Source: Sphingomonas sp. HF-S4 (GTDB lineage Bacteria; Pseudomonadota; Alphaproteobacteria; Sphingomonadales; Sphingomonadaceae). From it: DNA of 64,000 nt. The notes under the pieces are model-generated. The model was not told the origin of the DNA. It did not search any database and worked only from the letters and a program-made list of their open reading frames with translations. The DNA lies in contig NZ_JAWJEJ010000002.1 of the NCBI RefSeq assembly GCF_032911445.1, positions 1 to 64,000 of the forward strand, in the 5' to 3' direction. The translations under genes were made by a program, and so were the position numbers. This document shows, piece after piece, positions 36,372 to 44,495 of this stretch (position 1 is its first letter; each line of letters opens with the position of its first letter).

Positions 36372-36866
36372 TCAGGGCAGCCGCGCAAGGCCGGATTCGA
36401 CGGCCACCGCCTGGATCGGCGCCTTCTTCTCGTCGACCTTCACCAGCAGCCGTGCGCCGGCGACGGCATCGCCCATCGCGATGCCTTCGCGGGTGATCGA
36501 GAAGCCGGCGGCACCCGCCGCGACGGTGATCGGATCGCCGCGGCGGATCACCGGCAGCGCCTTCACCGACACGGCCGGCGCCTGTGCGGCGACCGGCGCG
36601 GGCTTGGGCTGGGGCACGGCGTCGACCGGAACGAAGATGCGCCACGCGGGCGCCATGCAGCGGACGACCACCGCATCCTTGGTCTCGCTGCGCCATTCGA
36701 GCTGGGGGGCGGCGCAGGCCTGGAGCTTGAGGCGCTTATCGACCGGCGCACGCGCGCCGCCCTGCTCGCCCAGCGCCTTGCCGGTGAACTGCGTGACGAT
36801 CGCGTCGAGTATCGCGGTCGACTGGAATTCGGGCGCCGCGGCGGCGAGGGCCAAAGACAGCAGCAT
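36372..36866 (-). CDS. flgA: Flagellar P-ring assembly protein FlgA
   Basis: A 164-residue protein with a short signal sequence and the C-terminal SAF domain (VIRRGDPITVAAGAAGFSITREGIAMGDAVAGARLLVKV). FlgA is the periplasmic chaperone for P-ring assembly by FlgI. The ribosome site AAGGAG is seven bases from the ATG. It is upstream of flgM on the same strand, 84 bases apart, but is not next to the other P/L-ring genes. Confidence 0.92.
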   Translation of the reverse strand: MLLSLALAAAAPEFQSTAILDAIVTQFTGKALGEQGGARAPVDKRLKLQACAAPQLEWRSETKDAVVVRCMAPAWRIFVPVDAVPQPKPAPVAAQAPAVSVKALPVIRRGDPITVAAGAAGFSITREGIAMGDAVAGARLLVKVDEKKAPIQAVAVESGLARLP

Positions 36867-36919
36867 CTAGAGTCTCCTTGAAACAGGCGGGCGGCAAGGC
36901 CGCGTTGCCGGGCGGCAAG

Positions 36920-37414
36920 TCATTGCCGGCCGCCGTCGTACCCGAGTGAAAGCACCGCGCGGCGCTGGCCGCGGGCAGTGGCGATGGTGACGCGCCCAGG
37001 CGCGATTGCGCCGGCGCTGACGAGTGCGGCGGCGACCGCGCGGGCGCGGTCGGCGGCGAGGATCGGGCCGCTGCCGGTGATCGGATCGACATCGGCGGCG
37101 CTGCCGTCGACTTCGCCGATGATGCGCAGGCGCGTGCGCGGATCGGTAGCGGCGGTGCGCGCCCAGCCGAGCGCGGCAGCGGTATCGGGGAGTTGCGCAG
37201 ACCCGGGCGCGAAGCCGCCGACCGCGGCGAGATCGACCGGCATCGCCGGGGCGTTCTCCTGCACGCCGAAGCCGGCGCGGAAGCCCGCGGCGAGCGTATC
37301 GGGATCGACCTGGTTGGCCTGCAGCAGCACGAAGAAGCCGACCAGCAGCAGCGCTAGATCGGCGAGCGTGGTCAGCCAGATCGGCCGCGTCGGAAGATCC
37401 TCGTCGAGCGTCAT
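36920..37414 (-). CDS. Compact MotB-like stator protein (second stator)
   Basis: A 164-residue protein with one N-terminal membrane helix that carries the proton-binding aspartate of MotB (Asp19 in LTTLADLALLLVGFFVLL). A short OmpA-like region follows (TRLRIIGEVDGSAADVD; DRARAVAAALVSAGAIAPGRVTIATARGQ). It is about half the length of the other MotB here and lacks a long linker and N-terminal cytoplasmic lysine-rich segment. It overlaps the upstream MotA-like gene by four bases, so both are a stator module of PomAB or MotAB type. Confidence 0.78.
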   Translation of the reverse strand: MTLDEDLPTRPIWLTTLADLALLLVGFFVLLQANQVDPDTLAAGFRAGFGVQENAPAMPVDLAAVGGFAPGSAQLPDTAAALGWARTAATDPRTRLRIIGEVDGSAADVDPITGSGPILAADRARAVAAALVSAGAIAPGRVTIATARGQRRAVLSLGYDGGRQ

Positions 37415-38058
37415 GCGGCAAGCTCGCGCGCGCCGAGGCGCGGCTGGAAGATGGCGAGTTCGGCGAGTGGCGCGGCGAGCCGGGCGCGCTCCTGCGCCTC
37501 GTGCCGCGCGTTGCGCTTGAGCCGTGCGGCGACCGGGGTGGCGACCAGGCACGCGACGATCGCGCCGTAGAGCGTAGTGAGCAGCGCCACCGCCATCGCC
37601 GCGCCGATCGTCTTGGGATCGCGCATCGCAGTGAACATCTGGACGAGGCCGATCAGCGTGCCGATCATCCCCATCGCCGGGGCGATATCGGCGATGCCGG
37701 TCCACATCTCGGCGGCGGCGCGGTGGCGTTCGAAGCGCGCGAGCCGACGCTGGTCGATCAGTGCCGAAACCTGCTCGGGGGCGGCGCCGTCGACGATGGC
37801 GGCGACCGCTGCGGCAAGATCGGGGTCGGCGATCACCGAGCGATCAAGCGCGATCATCCCGTGGCGCTTCGCGATCCGGCCAAAGGCGCCGACCTGATCG
37901 AGGAGGGGTTCGACCGCGAAGCGGCGGCGGCCTAACGTGCGCAACGCGGCCACTGCACGGCCGAGATCGCCGAGCGGCGTCCGGAGCACCACGGCGACCA
38001 GCGTGCCGCCCAGCACGATGGCTAGCGCAATGGGATCGAGGAAGGGCGCAAAGTTCAT
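37411..38058 (-). CDS. Compact MotA-like proton channel protein (second stator)
   Basis: A 215-residue MotA/TolQ/ExbB family protein. The core GIADIAPAMGMIGTLIGLVQMFTAMRDPKTIGAAMAVALLTTLYGAIVACLVATPVAARLKRN is typical of MotA/PomA. It is shorter than the MotA at 47.2 kb (287 residues) and clearly from another subfamily. The ATG at 38058 lacks a Shine-Dalgarno site and lies one base beyond the start predicted from a sigma-54 promoter at 38070-38086, so translation may be leaderless. The adjacent gene encodes its MotB-like partner. Confidence 0.82.
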   Translation of the reverse strand: MNFAPFLDPIALAIVLGGTLVAVVLRTPLGDLGRAVAALRTLGRRRFAVEPLLDQVGAFGRIAKRHGMIALDRSVIADPDLAAAVAAIVDGAAPEQVSALIDQRRLARFERHRAAAEMWTGIADIAPAMGMIGTLIGLVQMFTAMRDPKTIGAAMAVALLTTLYGAIVACLVATPVAARLKRNARHEAQERARLAAPLAELAIFQPRLGARELAA

Positions 38059-38069
38059 GCGCTCATATC

Positions 38070-38086
38070 TGCAAGCGTTGGGCCAA
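38070..38086 (-). promoter_or_regulatory. Sigma-54 promoter abutting the second stator gene
   Basis: On the minus strand TTGGCCC, five bases, TTGCA. The conserved GG and GC are ten bases apart, as in the sigma-54 consensus. The start is predicted at about 38059, one base before the ATG. The -24 half has two mismatches (CC for AC). Confidence 0.6.
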
Positions 38087-38100
38087 TTCAGCGCATTGCC

Positions 38101-38178
38101 GTCATCCTGGGGGAAGCCGGGTCTCATGCGAGGGAGCATGGAAATAGCCACATGCGTTCCCGGGCTCGCCGGGATGAC
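38101..38178. repeat. Imperfect inverted repeat of REP-like type
   Basis: Two 20-21 base arms, GTCATCCTGGGGGAAGCCGGG at 38101-38121 and CCCGGGCTCGCCGGGATGAC at 38159-38178, face each other across 37 bases. GTCATCCCGGCGAA-like palindromes are dispersed intergenic repeats in many alphaproteobacterial genomes. Here it separates the second stator from flgB. Confidence 0.6.
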
Positions 38179-38282
38179 GTGGTGGAACGCATACGGCAGC
38201 CGGTTGCCGCCCGACCGGCAAGATGTTGCCGCCTGTTCCGCGCGTAGAACGAAATCGGCGCTCTCGCACCTTCTCGCGCAAA

Positions 38283-38299
38283 TTGGCACGGCCATTGCA
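38283..38299 (+). promoter_or_regulatory. Sigma-54 promoter of the flgB-flgL operon
   Basis: TTGGCACG, four bases, TTGCA is a perfect match to the sigma-54 consensus. The predicted start near 38310 leaves a 25-base leader before flgB, with GGGAGA as ribosome site. It should drive the whole rod, hook and ring operon. Confidence 0.92.
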
Positions 38300-38334
38300 T
38301 CGACACGCCCGAACTTTTGTGCGGGAGACGTGCA

Positions 38335-38688
38335 ATGCCCAACGACAGCCTCTTCGGCGTACACGGCGCAGCGCTTACCGTGCGCTCGCAGCGCATGGGC
38401 GTGCTCGCGTCGAACATCGCCAACGCCTCGACTCCGGGCTACAAGGCGCGGGACGTGGACTTCCAGGCCGCGCTCGCTTCGATCGAGGCGCCCGGCGGAT
38501 CGATCGATGCCGCAATGGACGCCGCCACGCTCTACCGCGTGCCGCTCCAGCCGAGCCAGGACGGCAACACCGTCGAGCTCGCCACCGAACAGACCGCCTT
38601 CGCCGAGAATGCCGTCGCCTATCAGACGACGCTGTCGTTCCTGAACGGCCGCATCGGCACGATCACGCGCGCGCTGAAGGGAGAATAA
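38335..38688 (+). CDS. flgB: Flagellar basal-body rod protein FlgB
   Basis: A 117-residue proximal rod protein. The N-terminal GAALTVRSQRMGVLASNIANASTPGYKARDVDFQAAL is the rod-protein ANxxTPGYK motif, and the C-terminal coil is SFLNGRIGTITRAL. I choose the ATG at 38335, which has a GGGAG site and lies 25 bases after the sigma-54 start. It is the first gene of an eleven-gene flg series. Confidence 0.96.
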   Translation: MPNDSLFGVHGAALTVRSQRMGVLASNIANASTPGYKARDVDFQAALASIEAPGGSIDAAMDAATLYRVPLQPSQDGNTVELATEQTAFAENAVAYQTTLSFLNGRIGTITRALKGE

Positions 38689-38690
38689 CC

Positions 38691-39101
38691 ATGGGCAACC
38701 AGCCGCTCTCGATCTTCCAGGTCTCCGGCCGCGCGATGTCTGCGCAGCTGCTGCGGATGAACACCACCGCATCGAACCTGGCGAATGCCGGCACCGTCGC
38801 GTCGAGTGCCGAAGCCGCATACCGCACGATCAAGCCGGTGTTTCGCACCGCCTTCGACGAGGCTTCGGGCATGTCGACCGTCGATGTCGAGCAGATCGTC
38901 ACCGCCGGTTCGGAGCCGACCAAGCGCTACGATCCCGGCAACCCGATGGCCGACGCCGACGGCAATATCTGGGAGAGCGCAGTCGATGAGAGCCGCGAGC
39001 TCGTCGACATGCTCGAATCGTCGCGCACCTATCAGAACAATGTCGAGGTTCTGCAGACTGCCAAGCAGCTGATCGTCGACACCCTCAAGCTGGGCCGCTG
39101 A
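38691..39101 (+). CDS. flgC: Flagellar basal-body rod protein FlgC
   Basis: A 136-residue proximal rod protein. LRMNTTASNLANAGTVASSAEAAYR replaces the ANAxTPGYK motif of FlgB, and the tail SSRTYQNNVEVLQTAKQLIVDTLKLGR is the usual C-terminal coil. It starts two bases after the flgB stop. Confidence 0.96.
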   Translation: MGNQPLSIFQVSGRAMSAQLLRMNTTASNLANAGTVASSAEAAYRTIKPVFRTAFDEASGMSTVDVEQIVTAGSEPTKRYDPGNPMADADGNIWESAVDESRELVDMLESSRTYQNNVEVLQTAKQLIVDTLKLGR

Positions 39102-39103
39102 GC

Positions 39104-39799
39104 ATGGATTTCGACAGCACACTCCAGACGCTGGGCGTCAACCGCTACGGCAGTTCGAGCGCGGCGTCGGGCACCAAGACCGACACGTCGAACCTCGGCA
39201 AGACCGAGATGGACCAGTCGGACTTTCTCGAGCTGATGACGGCGCAGCTCAAGAACCAGGATCCGTTCGAGCCGGTCGACAACACCCAGATGGTCGCGCA
39301 GATGGCCCAATTCTCGTCGCTCTCGGGCATCACCGAGATGAGCACGACGCTGAAGGCGATCGCCGCCAAGCTGGGCAACACCTCATTGGGCGACGCGCTC
39401 GGCTATGTCGGCAAGACCGTGCTGACCGAAGGCTCGACTGCCTATCCGCGCGAGAGTGGCGGGATCGCCGGCGCGGTGGCGATCGCCAAGGACGCCACCG
39501 ACGTCAACGTCACGATCAGCGACGCCGACGGCAAGCCCTTGAAGACGATCGCGCTCGGCAAGCAGGCCGCGGGCGCGGTCGCATTCGACTGGGACGGCAA
39601 GACCGAGAGCGGCGAGGATGCCGGCAAGGGTCCCTTCACCGTCAAGGTCGCCGCGCTCAACGGCGGCGCCAGGATCGACGCCGCACCGCTCGTCTGGGCG
39701 CCGGTCACCACCGTTTCGCTGGGCGCCGACGGCAAGCCCGCCCTCACCCTTCCTGGCATCGGCCAGATCCCCCTCGACGCCGTCTGGCAAGTCGGCTGA
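39104..39799 (+). CDS. flgD: Flagellar hook cap protein FlgD
   Basis: A 231-residue hook assembly scaffold. The N-terminus has the conserved LGKTEMDQSDFLELMTAQLKNQDPFEPVDNTQMVAQMAQFSSLSGI. Two Ig/FlgD_ig domains follow (GAVAFDWDGKTESGEDAGKGPFTVKVAALNG). It caps the hook during growth and is then lost. It lies between flgC and flgE with tiny gaps. Confidence 0.96.
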   Translation: MDFDSTLQTLGVNRYGSSSAASGTKTDTSNLGKTEMDQSDFLELMTAQLKNQDPFEPVDNTQMVAQMAQFSSLSGITEMSTTLKAIAAKLGNTSLGDALGYVGKTVLTEGSTAYPRESGGIAGAVAIAKDATDVNVTISDADGKPLKTIALGKQAAGAVAFDWDGKTESGEDAGKGPFTVKVAALNGGARIDAAPLVWAPVTTVSLGADGKPALTLPGIGQIPLDAVWQVG

Positions 39800-39818
39800 C
39801 CCCCAAGGAGTATCGTAC

Positions 39819-41123
39819 ATGTCCTTCTTCACTTCTTTGAGCGGGCTCCAGGCTGCCCAGACCGAAATGTCGACGATCTCGCACAACCTTGCGAACGTCT
39901 CGACCAACGGCTTCAAGCGCTCGACCACGCAGTTCGCCGACGTGATCGCATCGACTTCCAACTCGAACCCGACCCAGATGGTCGGTTCGGGCACGGTGGT
40001 GAAATCGGTACGCCAGCAGTTCAGCCAGGGCGGCTTCACCCAGTCTTCCTCGGCGCTCGACGTCGCGATTTCGGGCGAAGGCTTCTTCATCGTCAAGGGC
40101 AGCGACGCGGCCAACAACGTGTCGTTCACGCGCAACGGCAGCTTCCTGGTCGATTCGGATCGCTATGTCGTCGATGCGCAGGGCAACAAGCTGCAGGTCT
40201 ATCCGGTCGACGGCTCGGGCGCGGTGGTCGCGACCGGCATCGCCTCGACCGTAAGCCTGCGTCTGCCGCAGATCAGCGGCAAGCCCGAGGCAACCGAGAA
40301 TGTCAGCCTGTCGCTCAACCTCAACGCCAATTCGGTGATCCCGTCGGAGAATGACCGCTGGAACGACGTGCCCTACGCGTTCGACCGGTTCGATCCCCAG
40401 ACCTACAACCATTCGGCGCAGACCACGATCTACGATGCCAACGGCAATGCGCTGACGCTGACCACCTATTTCGTCCGCGAGACGACGCCGACCACCGCCG
40501 AGCCGAACAGCAACTGGACCGCCTATTCGTTCGTCGGCGACAAGCAGCTCAATTCGGGCAGCGATCCCGAGGAGATTCAGCCGATCTCGATGACCTTCGA
40601 TGCGACCGGCAAGCTCACCGCGCCGAGCGGTCCGACGACGTTCCAGGGCTTCCTCGCGCCCGGTGCGACCTCCGAGCAGATGATCACGCTCGATTTCGGC
40701 AACGCCACCACCCAGGTCTATTCGCCGTTCAGCATCGACGCGAGCACGCAGGACGGATCGCCCGTCGGCCAGCTGGAAGGCGTGACGATCGGCGACGACG
40801 GCACGGTGCGCGCCAGCTTCTCGAACGGCGACAGCCAGGCGCTGGGCAAGGTGGTGCTCGCCAGCTTCTCCAACCCGACCGGGCTGCGCCAGCTGGGCAG
40901 CAGCACCTGGTCGGCATCGGGTCTCTCGGGCGAGCCGCGGCTCGGCGAGCCGGGCTCGAACGGTTTCGGCGGGCTGATGGCCGGCGCGGTCGAGCGCTCG
41001 AACGTCGACATCACCGAGGAACTGGTCGGGCTGATCGCGGCGCAGCGCAACTTCCAGGCGAACGCCAAGGCGCTCGATACCGCGAGCCAGATCTCGCAAA
41101 CCATCTTCAACATCCGCAGCTGA
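39819..41123 (+). CDS. flgE: Flagellar hook protein FlgE
   Basis: A 434-residue hook subunit. The N-terminal SGLQAAQTEMSTISHNLANVSTNGFKRSTTQFADVI and the C-terminal NVDITEELVGLIAAQRNFQANAKALDTASQISQTIFNIRS are the paired D0 helices. The ATG at 39819 has AAGGAG about eight bases upstream, so I reject longer upstream reading. The length is normal for an alphaproteobacterial hook protein. Confidence 0.97.
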   Translation: MSFFTSLSGLQAAQTEMSTISHNLANVSTNGFKRSTTQFADVIASTSNSNPTQMVGSGTVVKSVRQQFSQGGFTQSSSALDVAISGEGFFIVKGSDAANNVSFTRNGSFLVDSDRYVVDAQGNKLQVYPVDGSGAVVATGIASTVSLRLPQISGKPEATENVSLSLNLNANSVIPSENDRWNDVPYAFDRFDPQTYNHSAQTTIYDANGNALTLTTYFVRETTPTTAEPNSNWTAYSFVGDKQLNSGSDPEEIQPISMTFDATGKLTAPSGPTTFQGFLAPGATSEQMITLDFGNATTQVYSPFSIDASTQDGSPVGQLEGVTIGDDGTVRASFSNGDSQALGKVVLASFSNPTGLRQLGSSTWSASGLSGEPRLGEPGSNGFGGLMAGAVERSNVDITEELVGLIAAQRNFQANAKALDTASQISQTIFNIRS

Positions 41124-41131
41124 GCTAGACC

Positions 41132-41875
41132 ATGGACCGTCTCGTCTACACAGCCATGTCGGGATTGCGCAGCCAGATGGCGGCGCAGGCGACGATCGCG
41201 AACAACATCGCGAACGCATCCACGACCGGCTTCCGCGCCGAGCGGATCAGCTTCGACCGGCTCGTGCTGCAGGGCGAGGGGCTCCAGACGCGCCAGTTCG
41301 CCGCGGAGGAAGTCAGCGACTTCGACCGGCGTGCCGGCACGATCGTCCAGACCGCGCGGCCGCTCGACGTGGCGATGACGACCGACTCCTGGATCGCGGT
41401 GCAGGCCGCGGACGGCAGCGAGGCCTATACGAGGCGCGGCGATTTGTCCGTCGCGCCCTCGGGCGTGCTGGAAACCGGCGACGGTTTCCCGGTGATGGGG
41501 TCGGGGGGCCCCATCACCGTGCCGCCCCACCAGTCGATCGCGATCGCCGACGACGGCACGGTCTCGATCGTACCGCTGGGCGGCGATCCGACCCAGCCGC
41601 AGGTGATCGACAAGATCCGGCTGGCGAGCCCGGAAGGCAGCCAGACGGTCAAGGGCCTCGACAATCTGCTTCATGTGAAGGGCGGCGGCGTGCTGCCCGA
41701 GGATCTCGACGCCAAGCTGCGCGCCGGCGCGCTCGAGCAATCGAACGTCAACCTTACCCAGGCGCTGGTCGACATGATCGACAACCAGCGCAGCTACGAA
41801 GTGCAGGCGGGCCTGCTCAAGGAAGCCAAGACCATGGACGAGAGCGCCGCATCGCTGATGCGCCTCCCGGCCTGA
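41132..41875 (+). CDS. flgF: Flagellar basal-body rod protein FlgF
   Basis: A 247-residue rod protein. The start MDRLVYTAMSGLRSQMAAQATIANNIANASTTGFRAERISF is the FlgF/FlgG rod motif. The C-terminal NVNLTQALVDMIDNQRSYEVQAGLLKEAKTMDESAASLMRL is the matching coil. It follows flgE by eight bases and precedes flgG by 16. Confidence 0.96.
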   Translation: MDRLVYTAMSGLRSQMAAQATIANNIANASTTGFRAERISFDRLVLQGEGLQTRQFAAEEVSDFDRRAGTIVQTARPLDVAMTTDSWIAVQAADGSEAYTRRGDLSVAPSGVLETGDGFPVMGSGGPITVPPHQSIAIADDGTVSIVPLGGDPTQPQVIDKIRLASPEGSQTVKGLDNLLHVKGGGVLPEDLDAKLRAGALEQSNVNLTQALVDMIDNQRSYEVQAGLLKEAKTMDESAASLMRLPA

Positions 41876-41891
41876 CGAAAGGATTTAGACG

Positions 41892-42680
41892 ATGGGTTCA
41901 TCGGCAATGCACATCGCGCGGACCGGGCTCGACGCCCAGGACATGCGCATGCGGGTCATCTCGAACAACCTCGCCAACGTCAACACGACGGCGTTCAAGC
42001 GCGACCGCGCCTCGTTCCAGACGCTCGCCTACCAGACGGTGACCGCGCCGGGCGCGCAGAGCACCGCGGAGACCAAGTACGCGACCGGGCTCAATCTGGG
42101 CACCGGCGTGCGCATCCAGGGCACCGCGCGGATCGAGACGCAGGGCAGCTTCCAGAACACCGGCGGGTCGCTCGATCTCGCGCTGGAAGGCGAGGGCTAT
42201 TTCCAGGTGCAGCTGCCCGGCGGCCAGCTCGGCTATACCCGGGCGGGCAATTTCTCGCGCTCGGCCGAGGGCATGATGGTGACGAGCGACGGCTATCAGG
42301 TGATGCCCGGGATCACGATCCCCGAGGGCACCACCGGGATCACGATCGGCGCCGACGGCACCGTTTCGGCGCAGATCGCCGGCCAGACCGAAAGCGCACA
42401 GCTCGGCCAGATCCAGGTCGCGACCTTCCCCAATGCGGGCGGGCTGCAGGCGACCGGCGACAATTTCCTGATCGAGACCACCGCGAGCGGCGCGGCGAGC
42501 CTGGGCGCGCCCAACGAGGCGGGCCGGGCGAAGATCCGCCAGGGCGCGCTCGAGGCTTCGAACGTCAATGTCGTCGAGGAGCTGGTCGACATGATCGAGA
42601 CGCAGCGCGCGTACGAGGTCAATTCGAAGATGATCTCGGCGACCGACGAGATGCTCAAATATGTCAACCAGAACATCTGA
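41892..42680 (+). CDS. flgG: Flagellar distal rod protein FlgG
   Basis: A 262-residue rod protein. MHIARTGLDAQDMRMRVISNNLANVNTTAFKRDRASF and the tail EASNVNVVEELVDMIETQRAYEVNSKMISATDEMLKYVNQNI are the family ends. It makes most of the distal rod, whose length in other bacteria is set by the space between membranes. Confidence 0.97.
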   Translation: MGSSAMHIARTGLDAQDMRMRVISNNLANVNTTAFKRDRASFQTLAYQTVTAPGAQSTAETKYATGLNLGTGVRIQGTARIETQGSFQNTGGSLDLALEGEGYFQVQLPGGQLGYTRAGNFSRSAEGMMVTSDGYQVMPGITIPEGTTGITIGADGTVSAQIAGQTESAQLGQIQVATFPNAGGLQATGDNFLIETTASGAASLGAPNEAGRAKIRQGALEASNVNVVEELVDMIETQRAYEVNSKMISATDEMLKYVNQNI

Positions 42681-42690
42681 GGCGGCTGCG

Positions 42691-43386
42691 ATGAAGTTCC
42701 TCACCGGCCTTGCCACCGGCGCGCTCGCCGTCGCCGCGCTCGCTTTCTCCGCGCAGCCCGCAAAGGCGCAGTTCCTGGGTATCGGCAAGAAGAAGGCGAA
42801 GGAGGATTTCTCCGCCACGCTTTCCGCGCCCGTGCCCGCCGCGGCGCCGGCGAACGGCAGCATCTTCCAGACGAACGACGGCTATGCCGCGCTCTACGAG
42901 GGACTGCGCGCCCGCCGCGTCGGCGATCCGCTGACGATCGTGCTGGTCGAGCGGACCAGCGCGTCCAAGTCGGCGGGCACCAAGCTCGACAGCGGCGGCG
43001 GCTTCTCGCTCACGCCGCCGACCACCGGCGCGCTCAACCTGTTCAACCAGAGCGACGCCAGCGTCAGCGGCAAGCGCAACTTCACCGGAACCGGCAGCGC
43101 CGACCAGGCCAATGCGCTGTCCGGCGAAGTCAGCGTCACCGTGGCCGCGGTCTATCCCAACGGCACGATGCTGGTGCAGGGCCAGAAGCGCGTCACGCTC
43201 AACCGCGGCGACGAGTTCATCCAGATCAAGGGGATCGTGCGCACTGCCGATATCGACGCGAACAACCGCGTCGCCAGCACGCGCGTGGCCGATGCCCGCA
43301 TCGCCTATACCGGCAAGGGCGACGTCGCCCGCGCCAGCCGCCAGGGCTGGCTGAGCCGGTTCTTCCAGATCCTCAGCCCCTTCTGA
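42691..43386 (+). CDS. flgH: Flagellar L-ring protein FlgH, no lipobox
   Basis: A 231-residue L-ring subunit. The body has the FlgH pattern: SIFQTNDGYAALYEGLRARRVGDPLTIVLVERTSASKSA and the late VYPNGTMLVQGQKRVTLNRGDEFIQIKGIVRTADID. The signal sequence MKFLTGLATGALAVAALAFSAQPAKAQ ends in a signal peptidase I site. Typical FlgH is a lipoprotein with a cysteine after the signal; this one has no cysteine at all. It starts ten bases after flgG. Confidence 0.93.
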   Translation: MKFLTGLATGALAVAALAFSAQPAKAQFLGIGKKKAKEDFSATLSAPVPAAAPANGSIFQTNDGYAALYEGLRARRVGDPLTIVLVERTSASKSAGTKLDSGGGFSLTPPTTGALNLFNQSDASVSGKRNFTGTGSADQANALSGEVSVTVAAVYPNGTMLVQGQKRVTLNRGDEFIQIKGIVRTADIDANNRVASTRVADARIAYTGKGDVARASRQGWLSRFFQILSPF

Positions 43387-43400
43387 GCGGAGCCCGTTTC

Positions 43401-44495
43401 ATGATCCGATTCCTCCTCACGCTTGCCGCCGCCACGCTGGCCATCGCGCCCGCGCAGGCGCAGCGCGTCAAGGATCTGGGCGGGTTCCAGGGGATCCGCA
43501 CCAACCAGCTCACCGGATACGGCATGGTTGTCGGCCTGCCCGGCACCGGCGACGACAATCTCGAATATACCGTCCAGTCGATGAAGGGCGTCGCCTCGCG
43601 TTTCGGCCTCCAGCTGCCGCCGGGCGTGAGCCCCGCGCTCAAGAACGCCGCGGTGGTGATGATCACCGCCGAGCTGCCGCCCTTCGCCAAGCCGGGGCAG
43701 AAGCTCGACATCACCGTATCGTCGATGGGCAAGTCCAAGTCGCTGCGCGGGGGCACGCTGATCCTCACTCCGCTCCAGGGCGCCGACGGGCAGATCTATG
43801 CGATGGCGCAGGGCAACCTTGCGGTCGGCGGGCTCGGTGCCGAAGGCAAGGACGGATCGCAGATCGTGGTCAACACGCCCTCGTCCGGGCGCATCCCCGA
43901 AGGCGCGACCGTCGAGCGAACGGTGGATACCGGCTTCGACCGCGCGCCGTTCCTGACCTTCAACCTCGCCCGCGCCGACTTCACCACCGCGCAGCGTGTG
44001 CAGGACGCGATCAACATCCGCTTCGGCACCGGCCGGGCCCGGGCGATCGACGGCGTTTCGATCGCGGTGCAGGCCCCCGCGGGCGCCGATGTCCGTGCCG
44101 AACTCATGTCCGAGATCGAGAACCTCACCGTCGAGGCCGCCGAGGCGCGCGCGCGCGTCATCGTCAACGCACGCACGGGGACCGTGGTGATCAATTCGGC
44201 GGTGCGCGTCAGCCCCGCCGCGGTAACGCATGGTAAACTGACCGTTCGTATTGATGAACAACAGCAAGCGAGCCAGCCGCTCCCGTTCAGCAAGGGCGAG
44301 ACCGTGATGGAACAGAACAGCACCCTCGACGTCCAGGAGGAGAAGAAGCCGATGTTCCTGATCGAGCCCGGACCCAAGCTCGCCGACGTCGTCAAGGCCG
44401 TCAACGCGATCGGCGCGTCGCCGGCAGACCTCGTCGCGATCCTCGAGGCATTGAAGGAAGCCGGCGCGCTCAAGGCCGAGCTGGTCGTCCTGTGA
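43401..44495 (+). CDS. flgI: Flagellar P-ring protein FlgI
   Basis: A 364-residue P-ring subunit with a Sec signal (to about residue 20, ending PAQA) and the start QRVKDLGGFQGIRTNQLTGYGMVVGLPGTGDD, a family hallmark. The C-terminal GPKLADVVKAVNAIGASPADLVAILEALKEAGAL is also typical. It forms a ring in the peptidoglycan around the rod. The stop overlaps the GTG start of flgJ by four bases. Confidence 0.97.
   Translation: MIRFLLTLAAATLAIAPAQAQRVKDLGGFQGIRTNQLTGYGMVVGLPGTGDDNLEYTVQSMKGVASRFGLQLPPGVSPALKNAAVVMITAELPPFAKPGQKLDITVSSMGKSKSLRGGTLILTPLQGADGQIYAMAQGNLAVGGLGAEGKDGSQIVVNTPSSGRIPEGATVERTVDTGFDRAPFLTFNLARADFTTAQRVQDAINIRFGTGRARAIDGVSIAVQAPAGADVRAELMSEIENLTVEAAEARARVIVNARTGTVVINSAVRVSPAAVTHGKLTVRIDEQQQASQPLPFSKGETVMEQNSTLDVQEEKKPMFLIEPGPKLADVVKAVNAIGASPADLVAILEALKEAGALKAELVVL

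Noticed and set aside
36880..36935. GCAA...TTGCC strings before flgA that resemble a minus-strand sigma-54 site
   Set aside because: Spacing is off by one or two bases in each case, so I did not call a promoter for flgA.
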